The notes beneath the pieces are model-generated. The model saw nothing but the letters and a program-made list of their open reading frames with translations, was not told the origin of the DNA and did no database searches. A stretch of DNA of 35,000 nt from Symbiodinium natans (taxonomy: Eukaryota > Sar > Dinophyceae > Suessiales > Symbiodiniaceae). The stretch covers positions 83,876-118,875 of the forward strand of contig CAJNDS010002422.1 of NCBI GenBank assembly GCA_905221605.1, written 5' to 3'. Both the position numbers and the translations under genes were made by a program. This document shows positions 1-10,100 of the stretch, piece by piece (position 1 is the stretch's first letter; each line of letters begins with the position of its first letter).

Positions 1-469
1 GCAAGCAAGGGATTGTGCTCAACTAATTCGGGTCAGGGCCTCTAGGGTTCCTCGATGAATGCCACTTAGGGTTTAGGGGTTTAGGGTTTAGGGTTTAGTG
101 TTTGGGGTTTGGGGTTTAGGGTTTAGGGTTCAGGGTTTCGGGTTTAGGGTTTAGGGTTTAGGGGGCCATTTTCTGAACAATCCCGAACTCTCAGCGGAGC
201 TTTGCAAGTGGTCACAGCAGTCAAAGCAGGGGGCGAGGCTCAACATCCGCCAAAGCACAGATCTCTCTTGGGTGCCCACAAAAGGTTTAGGGTTTAGGGT
301 TTTGGGTTTAGGGTTTAGGGTTTAGGGATGGTGGGAATCAGGCCTCAATTCTAGGGATTCGGAGTTTTTTCTGGTACAGCTCAGAAGTTCGGGTGATCAG
401 AGATCGCTCCGCGTCTTTAGTGTTGAAATGGGGGGAAACGGACAATGACTGAAAGCACCTTAAATCTTA

Positions 470-511
470 CGGTAGTTACATGGGCCCTGAATGTGGCCCC
501 TTACCTCCTTT
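470..511. mobile_element. MITE-like family C, half copy before an array
   Basis: ATCTTACGGTAGTTACATGG matches the left end of the 15712 element; the rest is replaced by CCCTAAA repeats. Confidence 0.6.
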
Positions 512-1885
512 TAAACCCTAAACCCTAAACCCTAAACCCTAAACCCTCTGAAGTAAAGGGCCCTGGGGTGGTGTAGGGTACAGAACGGTTTGAAGGCAGG
601 GGGGGTTTTGGGATTTCGGGCCCTTGGGTGTTCAAACGGTTTCGGGAATTCTGGGGATGGCTTCTGGGTGTTGTTTTAGGGTTTAGGGTTTAGGGCTTAG
701 GGTTTAGGGTTTAGGGTTTAGGGTTTAGGGTTAAAGGTTTAGGGCTCAGGGTTTAGGGACCCGGGAAAAACCCCTCGGCCAGCCCCCTCGGCCTAGCCGC
801 TGCCACCACTGGCTCCTCTCAAACTTCCGGACACCGGCGGCCGAGCGTCCCGAATTCCAGGAGTCGAATTTCTCTGCGCGGCGGCCCTTCGCTCTCTCTG
901 GCTGCAGGGGCTCCTACCGAGTGGGTTTAGGGATTAGGGCTTAGGGCTTGAGAGCTCAGCAACCTAAGAATAAGCCCTAAATCCTGAACCCAAAGGCCCC
1001 AAATCTCAGCTAGGATTTGGGGACTACTTGAAGTCGTTTGGGCGGGGAGTATGCGACCGTTCCCCTTGTGGAGCAGGCTAGGGTTGAATCCTCTGCGCCA
1101 GTGTTCCTAGGGTTGATCGGGTTTCCCCCTCAAAAAACCCAGATTTCAGATGAGGACTTCTCGAGCTGCCGTGGGCAAAAGGGCCGCGCCCACAGTAGCC
1201 TTTGAGGCGACTCGAGGGACAGCGCCATGAACCCACCCAATTTCGAGGGTTTAGGTTTTAGGGTTTGGGGTTTGGGGTTTAGGGTTTAGGGTTGCTGGGA
1301 ACTCACAACGAAAAGGGCTTAGGGTTTCAAGGGTTACAAGGGATCCCAACCCTCAAAACAAAAGGCCATGGTTCTACAAGGGCGATGGGGGATGGGTCGG
1401 CGCTGCCATTCCAAGTTCCTAGGCTTCGTGGCAGCACCTAAGCAGCTGCGAAGCGGGAAAACAATTGGCTAACGGGCGCGGAGCACCCCATTGGGTTGGC
1501 ACCACGTCCACGTTCGTACTAGGGCGTGCGTTCTGACGGAATGTCAAATGTAAGGAGAAAATATGTCCGAGGCTGTCTGTGACGAGCTCATTCTCTCAGC
1601 GGTCGGTGCTCAAAAATGGCACCTGCCCGACAGCTCCCCTAAACCCTAAACCCTTAACCCGAAGCCCTAAACCTAAACCCTTCGATTCTGATGGGTTAAG
1701 GCTTATAGGCCGGGCTATGTTTGCTAATAAACCTCCTCATCAGCTCCCTAAGCCCTGAACCGATTCCAAAGCCCCAAGCATAATCCCCTAATTCAACCTC
1801 AAAATCCCCCAAAATCCTAACATCCTAAACAAGCCTGGAAAAAAACAAGGGTTTAGGGTTCAGGCTTTAGGCTTCAGGCTTTAAC

Positions 1886-1987
1886 CTTGGGATGTTCCCC
1901 CTTATACTAACAGTCCTTAGTAGGGATCTAAATTGGTGTACCGTAATCCATTTTAAGGACTGTTAGTATAAGAGGGAACATCCCAAG
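1886..1987. mobile_element. MITE-like family A, complete copy
   Basis: A 102-bp palindromic element with about 34-bp terminal inverted repeats that begin CTTGGGATGTTCCCCCTTAT and end with the complement. It has no coding capacity. This is the reference copy for the family in the window. Confidence 0.9.
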
Positions 1988-2033
1988 ATCAACTATTCTG
2001 CACCCGAACACCCCGAAACCCTGAACCCCACAA

Positions 2034-2217
2034 ACCCTGAAATCCCTAAACCCTGACAGACTAGACTCAGGAGCAACCTAGGAACAAAACGGGTACCCTT
2101 TTTGGTTTTGCGGGGATTATAAGGGATCCCAACCCTAAAAAAATAAATGCGGGCCTACTCCAACCCTAAACCCTAAACCCTAAACCCTAAACCCTGTAAT
2201 CCCTAAACCCTGACAGA
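2034..2217. repeat. 27-bp direct repeat around an array-containing segment
   Basis: The copies at 2034-2060 and 2191-2217 differ by one base (ACCCTGAAATCC versus ACCCTGTAATCC, both reaching CTGACAGA). The segment between ends in CCCTAAA units. Confidence 0.85.
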
Positions 2218-2489
2218 TACCCTTAGCGCCCGCCGAAGGGTACTGGGCCCTAAGCCATCATGCCGCGAAGCCCTCAGAAACCCGAAGCCCGAAAGCCTGA
2301 AACGGGTTTAGGGTTTAGGGTTTAGCATTTAGGGTTTAGGGTTTAGGGTTTGGGGTTTAGGGTTTAGGGTTTAGGGTTCTTTTTCGTGGTAGGCAGTAAC
2401 AGCAAAGGAAACCCATCACCCAACAAAGCCCTACATAAACCTACACAACCTTCGAAATACCCCTATATCACCAAAACAACCCTCTACAA

Positions 2490-2579
2490 CCCTATGTAAC
2501 CCTATGTAACCCTATGTAACCCTATGTAACCCTATGTAACCCTATGTAACCCTATGTAACCCTATGTAACCCTATGTAG
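2490..2579 (+). repeat. 10-bp tandem repeat CCTATGTAAC
   Basis: Nine copies, nearly perfect, unrelated to the telomere heptamer apart from the CCTA core. Confidence 0.95.
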
Positions 2580-2756
2580 CGCTTAGAAACCTCCATCAAT
2601 CCCCAGACATCTGAGAGGCGGGCGGTTGTGCGCTCATTGTGCATCTCCTGGGGTGGATGTGGGTCAGCCCGTCAAGACTGAGGGTTTAGGATTTAGGGTC
2701 TAGGCTAGGGTTTAGGGTTTAGGGCTCAGGGCTTAGGGTTTAGGGGCCTTTCGACT

Positions 2757-2823
2757 AGGGTTTTGGGGGTTACAATAGTATAAATTAAGGGACCAGAACT
2801 GAATACCACTAGTCTGACCCCGA
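2757..2823. mobile_element. MITE-like family D, right part
   Basis: Shares TTACAATAGTATAA, AGGGACCAGAA and ATACCACTAGT with the 30101 copy; preceded by an array where the left end should be. Confidence 0.6.
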
Positions 2824-3005
2824 CATGAGATCTCTAAATTAGGTTTAGGGTTTCGGGTTCAGGGTTTGCGGGTTTGGGGTCTCTTTCCGGGGGGGGTCCC
2901 TTACTTCAGATGATTTTTCGCATGGGTGAAGAAAGGGCCCTAGAGAGATTGGGCCCAAAGAACCTCAAGGTTCATTCCAAACCCAGCCACCCCCCACCCC
3001 ACCCA

Positions 3006-3107
3006 CCCAATAAACCCAATAAACCCAATAAACCCAATAAACCCAATAAACCCGATAAACCCAATAAACCCAATAAACCCAATAAACCCAATAAACCCAA
3101 TAAACCC
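3006..3107 (+). repeat. 9-bp tandem repeat CCCAATAAA
   Basis: Eleven copies, one with a G substitution, running into CCCTAAA units. It produces a spurious PNKPNKP open frame. Confidence 0.95.
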
Positions 3108-3499
3108 TAAACCCTAAACCCTAAACCCTTAACTTTTGCCCTAACCTAGCCGCCGCAGCCCGAGTCTCCCTGGTCTGCTTGGCAACATCCTCGCGGTTCA
3201 CCTCCGGGGCTACGGGCATCGGAGAGAAAAGACAAGGGTTTAGGGTTTGGGGTTTGGGGTTTAGGGTTTAGGGCTTAGGGTTTAGAGTTTAGGGTTATTT
3301 ACTTTAGTTCCAATAAACTTCAAGACAGCCCTGAGGCCCATTAGTTTGTAGAAGTCAAAATTTACCACGCTTTGGGTCGGGGACAGAGGTTCTCGGCTTA
3401 TCCACTGAAAAAGGGCTGAAGTAGTGCCAGGTTGTTTAGCAGCCCGTTTCGGAAGACAGCTTGTAGCTTCTTGACGAGCAGATGGAGAGTCTGGAAAGC

Positions 3500-3590
3500 A
3501 ACCATCTATACTACTCAGCTTACAGGGTTTAGGGTTTAGGGTTTAGGGTTTAGGGTTTAGGGTTTAACCATCTATACTACTCAGTTTACA
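3500..3590. repeat. 25-bp direct repeat flanking a TTTAGGG array
   Basis: AACCATCTATACTACTCAGC-TTACA at 3500-3524 and a copy with one change at 3566-3590 bound a 41-bp array. Confidence 0.95.
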
Positions 3591-3892
3591 GGGTTTAGGG
3601 CTTAGGGTGTTGAACTGTAGCTGTGAAGTTGTTTGGAGTTCAGGGGGTTGAGGGCCGTCCGGGCTTCGCAGTACCAACGGCAGACAAAGAAGGTAAGGGA
3701 CCATGCCACGTAACTTCCCTTAGAGCCGTGCCCTAAACAAACTCTTAGCCCTCAACTCCTAAACCCCTGAAGCCTGAAAACCCAGAGTCCTAAGCCCGAA
3801 ACCCTGGACTCCCTAAACAAACCCTTAGCCCTAAACTCCTAAACCCCTAACATTCCCCTGGACTCCCAACTCTAGGCCCGAAACCCTGCTGC

Positions 3893-3964
3893 AAACCATG
3901 ACAGCGCCAAGCAGAAGCCCAGAGCCTCGAACGACTCGATGGTCGCCTTTGCCGTGGCCTGGCT
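3893..3964 (-). CDS. Possible further exon downstream of CRAL-TRIO gene
   Basis: Twenty-four open codons including AKATIESFEALGFCLALSWF between an AG and a GC. The phase would fit the 4525 exon. The plus strand of the same stretch is also open, so this may be chance. No family recognised. Confidence 0.25.
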
Positions 3965-4524
3965 CTTGGGAGGGTTCGGGGTTTAGGGAACCCTAAACCC
4001 CTGACCCCTAACCCTAAACCCTGAACCCTGGAACCCGAAATCCGGGGCGCAGGGGCTTTGGGCTCAGGACCTCAGTAGTTAGGCGGGGGCTCCGCGGTGG
4101 ACATATCAGACTAAGGACGACCAACCCTAAAACCCAAATCTGAGCCCTCAGCCCGCAACCGATCTCTTTTTTCTTTTTTATTATGTTTTTCCTTTTTTTG
4201 TTTGGGGGGGGGGGGGGCTTAGGGATCTCAGCTAACATTATCATGGTCATATGTGCACACATATGTATGTATGTGTGCATGCATGGTATGAAAAAATTTG
4301 CGCATGTACATGCTCACACCTATCTGCAGTTACCCTGTCCTTAGAAACGCATGTATGCATATAGGCAGACATGCACAAAATATGTATACATGTTTTCTGT
4401 AAATCATCCCTGAGCCTTAGACCCTAAACCTAAGACCGAATCCCTAAAACCCTAAACCCTAAACCCTCAACCCTACAGACTCTTCAAGAGTCTTGGGGGG
4501 GGGAGGGGGGCAATGTTTAGAAGC

Positions 4525-4572
4525 CCCAAATCTCGGGGTTTGTGGTACCAGCCCAAGCTCCCGAAAGATTCC
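4525..4572 (-). CDS. CRAL-TRIO gene exon: possible domain end
   Basis: Reads GIFRELGLVPQTPRFG after CTTTCAG and ends at a GC donor. VPQTPRFG may stand for the family's terminal LPxxFGG, but the match is loose. Phase agrees with the preceding exon. Confidence 0.4.
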
Positions 4573-5300
4573 CTGAAAGAGGACCCAACCACTCCCGCGC
4601 CGCAGCTGCTTAGGGTTGAGGGAGGGTTTAGGGTTTAGGGTTTAGGGTTTAGGGTTTAAGGTTTAGGGTTTTGGGGTTTTGGGGTTTAGGGTTTAGGGCT
4701 TATGGCTTTGGGCTTAGGGTTTTGGGCTTTGGGCTTTGGGCTTTGGGCTTTGGGCTTTTGATTTTAGGGACTGAAGGGTTCAGGGTTGAGGGGGCTTAGG
4801 GTTGGGTTGAGGGGTGCAGGGGTAAGAGGGTCTTCTAGGTGGGTTTACGGGGCTTGCGATTCAGGGCTTTCGACTTGGGCACCCTAAAACCCTAGACCCC
4901 AAACTCCAGACCCTGAACCCCTAAAACTTTAAAAACCCCTAAAACCCTAAACCCCAAACCCTAAAACCCTAAAACTCTAAAACCCTAAAACCCTAAAACC
5001 CTTATGCCCCAAACCCCAAACCCTAAAACCCTAAAACTCTAAACCCCAAAAACCCTAAAACCCCGAATGGCTGCTCTGGATGCCCTAAACCCTGAACCCT
5101 AAACCCTAAACCCTAAACCCTAAAACCTCGACTGGATGCCTGATCCAGCTCATTCCGGCACAGGTCCTTGGCCTTCTCAGCGCCTTCGGATGGTATCGTG
5201 GGCTCAACAGGCCTTCTAACAAGCCCTTATCTAGGGTTTAGGGTTTAGGGTTTAGGGTTCAGGGTTTGGGGTTTAGGGTTTAGGGTTTAGGGTTTAGGGT

Positions 5301-5339
<39 letters not shown>

Positions 5340-7112
5340 GGTTTAGGGTTTAGGGTTTAGGGCTTACAACAAGTAATCCCAAAACCCAAAAAGGAGAACC
5401 CTCAAAGCTCTAAACCGAAGAACCCCACACGCCCTAAGCCCCTACCCCCTCAACCTAACCCTATTGCAGCTACAGCCCAAACAAGCTGGCACCCCACATC
5501 TTTGAATAGAAGCTGGGCGAGGCACAAACGAAGCTGAACTTGCGCTGTGTCACTTGGCCTTTGTCGCCGCAGGAGGCCCCCAACGGGTTTAGGGCTTAGG
5601 GTATAGGGTTTAGGGTCTAGGGTTTATATCGGCTTAGGGTTTAGGGTTTAGGGCTTAGGGCTTAGGGTTTAGGGTTTAGGGTTTAGGGTTTAGGGTTTAG
5701 GGTTTAGGGTTAAGGGTTTAGGGTTTAGGGTTTAGGGTTTAGGGTTTAGGGTTTAGGGAGCCGATAAACATCCACGACTCGAGCAGTACATGCGTCGCAG
5801 CAATTGAGCAATCTCTCACCATAGACCCTGAAATCCTCTCCTCAGATCCTAAACCCTAAACCCTAAACCCTAAACCCCTAAAGCAGAAGTCCTAAACCCC
5901 GACGTCGGCGCCACCTTGTGGGCCCCTCGGCACAAGCACTGGGGGCCCTGCTCAAGAATGGCTTTATGATCCACCTTGGGAGGTGGGGAAAAGTTGGGTC
6001 TGTGGCATCTTGAGAAACGAGAAAGCTTTGTTGAGGGGTTCAGGGTTCAGGGTTTAGGGTTTAGGGCGTAGGGTTTAGGGTTTTGGGGCCTTTCAAGGTT
6101 TGGGCAATGCACTGCCGGCGCGTGGAAAAATAGGGTTGAGGTTTAGGGTGTACGGCTTACGGTTTAGGGTTCAGGGTTCTTGTGGGAAAGGGAAGGGGGG
6201 AGTGTGAGGTTTCATGGTTTAGGGTTCAGGGCTTGAGGGTGTGGGGTTGGGAGCTCAAGCCCTGAGATGCCTTTACCCTAAACCCTAAACCCTAAACCCT
6301 AAACCCTAAACCCTAAGCCTTTTTCTACGCACGAGCCGGGGTTCCCTGCCAGAGCGTCTGGGCGGCGCTGGAGAAGTCGACGATGATGATTCGCCGCATC
6401 CGCTCGGCAAAAACCTTGTAGGGGTTTAGGGTTTAGGGTTTAGGGTTTAGGGTTTAGGGTTTAGGGTTTAGGGTTTTCGGGTTTCGGGTTTCGGGTTTAG
6501 GGTTTAGGGTTTAGGGTTTAGGGTTTAGGGTTTAGGGTTTAGGGTTTAGGGTTTAGGGTTTAGGGTTTAGGGTTTAGGGTTTAGGGTTTAGGGTTTAGGG
6601 TTTAGGGTTTAGGGTTTAGGGTTTAGGGTTAGGTTTAGGGTTTAGGGTTTAGGGTTTAGGGTTTAGGGTTTAGGGTTTAGGGTTTAGGGTTTAGGGTTTA
6701 GGGTTTAGGGTTTAGGGTTTAGGGTTTAGGGTTTAGGGTTTAGGGTTTAGGGTTTAGGGTTTAGGGTTTAGGGTACCCTTAGTTGCTGAGCTCATAAGCC
6801 CCCCAAAGTTCTATAGGGGATTAGAGTATCCCAAAAAGTGTCAAGTGTACTCATTCAGCTACTAAGAACCCGCATCGGTGCTTCGATTCGATGCTTTCAC
6901 ATGAGTGACGACGTCAGGTCCCCCCAGCAACCTAGGAGAAAAACGTTTAGGGTTTAGGGTTTAGGGTTTAGAGTTTAGGGTTTAGGGTTTAGAGCTTAGG
7001 GTTTAGCGTTTAGGGGTTAGGGTACCAGGAATCCGATTGGGCGTCCTAGACTAGAAGCCAAACTGCCAAAACTGGTCGCACATGGCAAGACGTTCAGAAA
7101 AACCTGTCATAC

Positions 7113-7143
<31 letters not shown>

Positions 7144-10100
7144 GAGTGTGCGTCTGATGCTCAAACCCTCCAGAAACCCCTCTTTCACCTCATTCCCAAC
7201 CATAAATCTGAACGCGATAACCCGTCTTTAAACCGCAAGTCCCAAAGCCCCAACACCCTGAGCCCAAACACCCTGACCTAGACCCTGCTGAGGGCATGGC
7301 ACAGCCCAGCGTCTCCGCAAGATCGTTGATCTAAGGCCCGAAAATGAGCTGAGGGTTTGAGGGTTGAGGGTTTAGGGTTTAGGGTTTAGGGTTTGGGGTT
7401 TGGGGTTTGGGGTTTGGGGTTTGGGGTTTGGGGTTTGGGGTTTGGGGTTTAGGGGGCTACGGGATGTAAGGGTTTTAAGTTTTTAGGTTCCAGGGCTTTC
7501 AGGTTACATGTCTCTTGCAACATTGTAAGGCGGCGGCGGCCGAAAAGTCAGCGTTCAGCCGCGTCTGCAGCCCGTGCATGTCCACCTGGGCCGGAGCCCC
7601 CAAGGCACCCTCAAGCCGAGAGCAACCTCATCCCTGAACCCCTAAACTCCTAAACCCTAAACCCTAAACCCTTCATCCTTCCAGCTCTCTGAAGGCGCAA
7701 GCACCTCAAGCCTCCCCAGCCCATTGCTTGGAAGCTCTTCTGAGTTGGTACGACGACTTGGTTTAGGGTTTAGGGTTTGGGGTTTAGGGTTTAGGGTTCA
7801 GGGTTCAGGGTTTAGGGTTTCGGGTTCAGGGTTCAGGGTTCAGGGTTTAGGGTTTTGGACCCCCTAGAAACCCTATTCGAATCCCCGCAACCCCACCTTG
7901 CTAACCCTACTTCCTAAGTCACGAGGCTTCCAAGTAAAGCCCTTAGGTTTGCCGCAGTTTAGGTTTAGGGCTCAGGGTTCAGGGTTTAGGGCGTAGGGTT
8001 TAGGGTTCCTCCCAGTCCATTTTGATCTCCTGTCAAGCGACAATCAGCACCAGCTGGCCGTCCGCGCAATTGGAGGACATCCTGAGAACGGCTATCTCAT
8101 GTAGGGTTTAGGGTTTAGGGGGTGTTGGGCTCAGGGTTAGAGCAACTCCATCTCACCCCAGAAGGTGTGAAGGGGACCGAACCATCGTTCATCACCGAGA
8201 AGGCATCGAACCAGCTACTCGAAGTCTCGAAGTGGGGATCTTCTCCCCAGGCATCCCCAAGAGGACGCCTCGTAAGAACACTCACTAATGTTGAGACGGC
8301 ACCCGAGATGCACTCTCCAACCGCACTGTAAACCCTACCTGATGTGAACATGTTTCTGTCAGATACTATCAGCCAGCACCGCTCAGGGCCTCGCCACAAG
8401 CCCCAACATGGGTCCAGAAAGAGGTATCGGGAGCATTCGCTATAGCTCATGCAACCGCATGATAATCATGATCATGATCACCACCACACCACCACCACCA
8501 CCACTACCACCACGACGACCACGACCACCACGACGACCACGACCACCACCACATAGATCTCATAGCAAAAGAAGCATGACCGTCATAGCCTCACTTCGCC
8601 AGCAGAAACCAGCATAGGCACCAGAAGCACCGAAAAGCATCCATGTGAGCACGACAGTCATACAACCATTGTCAGCATAACCATCATGTCAGACAATCAT
8701 GTCAGACATACGAGCAAGAATCGTAGTATTGCTAACGAAAGAGAGCGGTAAGAAGTAGAGATCGTAAGAATACCCCTAAACCCTAAACCCTAAACCCAAA
8801 CCCTAAACACTAAACCCTAACCCTAAACCCTAAACCCTAAACCCTAGAAGAACATGGACCCCAAACCGAGGCCTGCTGGCGGCCTCCAACGAGGCAATGA
8901 ACTGATCTTTCATGGACCTCTCGGGCGAAAGGGGAAGCACTTAGGATGTTCCCCCTTATACTTACAGCCCTTAATAGGGTTTAGGGTTTAGGGTTTAGGG
9001 TTTAGGGTTTAGGGTTTAGGGTTTAGGGTTTAGGGTTTAGGGTTTAGGGTTTAAGGCTTAGGGTTTGCTGCAGTATGGCGTACAAGCTGTAAATGTGACG
9101 GTTTTCAGTAGAGCTTTGAGGGCATCGAGCAACGCGAAGGGCGGCCATGGCCCGATCGTGGAGGGCCACCCTAACACCTTTCTCCACACGCCGTCTCAGG
9201 CGGCAAAACCACCCAACCTATTCCTTTTAGCGTTTAGGCCTAAACTCAAGCCAACCGCCCACTTCCAAAAACTTCTCCACTTTCAAAAACTTCTTGCGTT
9301 GCAGGGCATCTCGGGGTTTTCAGGGGAATCCCTGGCAGGGCTCCCAGGCGTGTCCCCGAACTCCCCCAGGGGTGCCAGGGATTTCAGGGCGATCCCAGAC
9401 GGGAAAAAAAAACGAACTTTTTGAGCACCCGCCTCGCCTGGCCTGGTGGCCTTGGGGTACCCAGCCCAAAACGCCAGCGCCAGTCAGGGTGAAGGCCTTA
9501 GGGTAATCGGTCCTGCAAAAAGGACCTGCTCAGGCCCCATCATGGGTGCTACCCACCTCCGAACTGCAGGAGGCGGGCAAGCCACCTGGGTGGACTTTCG
9601 CCATAGAAGCCGAAGGGCCCAAGCGCCGCCCCCCCTCTGTAGGGGGGCGGCCTAGGCCCTGAGTTTAGGGCTTCGGGTTTAGGGTTTAGGGTTTAGGGTT
9701 TAGGGTTTCGGGGGATAATAATCCTTATTAAGGACTGTTAGTATAAGGGAGAACATCCCAAGGAAGCACTCCTCTGAGGCCCAAACACCCTAACGTCAGG
9801 CTGGGCTTGGGGGTGTAGGGTTTATCGTCTAGGGTCTAGGGTCTCGGGTTTAGGGTTTAGGGATTAGGGTTTAGCGTTTAGGGTTTAGGGTTTAGGGTTT
9901 AGGGTTTAGGGTTTAGGGACGTCTAGAGTTGAAGCCGTTTCGGACTTACGGGTTCAGAGCACTTGAGCACACCTGGGCCCCTAAACTTCTGCACTAAGCC
10001 CGTGAACGCACTAAAACCAGACTCCCCCGAGAGCCATAAGGCGGTTCAGGTTCGGGGTTTAGGGTTTGGGGTTCAGGGTTCAGGGTTTAGGGTTTAGGGT

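Larger units (their letters stand above)
1..4500. other. Left region: arrays, decayed repeats, weak exon-like islands
   Basis: Some ten TTTAGGG/CCCTAAA arrays in mixed orientation separated by 100-300 bp of unique DNA. Weak minus-strand open frames occur at about 3145-3212 (VNREDVAKQTRETRAAA) and 780-905, too short to trust. A full MITE-A copy, half elements of families C and D, and two tandem repeats (10-mer and 9-mer) are present. An AT/GT-rich stretch lies at about 4230-4410. No supported gene. Confidence 0.6.

Noticed and set aside
2490-2579. CRISPR-like array
   Set aside because: Ten-base units are directly adjacent with no spacers.
2874-3110. 78-codon frame ending in PNKPNKP repeats
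   Set aside because: A translation of the CCCAATAAA tandem repeat.
5757-5826. Minus-strand frame resembling an ERGIC3/Erv46 CCxxC segment (YGERLLNCCDACTARVVDVY)
   Set aside because: It lies between two CRAL-TRIO exons that join perfectly without it, and no other ERGIC exon is nearby. Treated as a chance intronic frame.
7021-7109. Second FSERL-like frame in a CRAL-TRIO intron
   Set aside because: The adjoining exons (7508 and 6414) already join in phase and contain the motif; a duplicated exon would break the domain.
8115-8450. 111-codon minus-strand frame
   Set aside because: Lies between CRAL-TRIO exons that join without it; part of it overlaps low-complexity ACC repeats. A short exon cannot be excluded.
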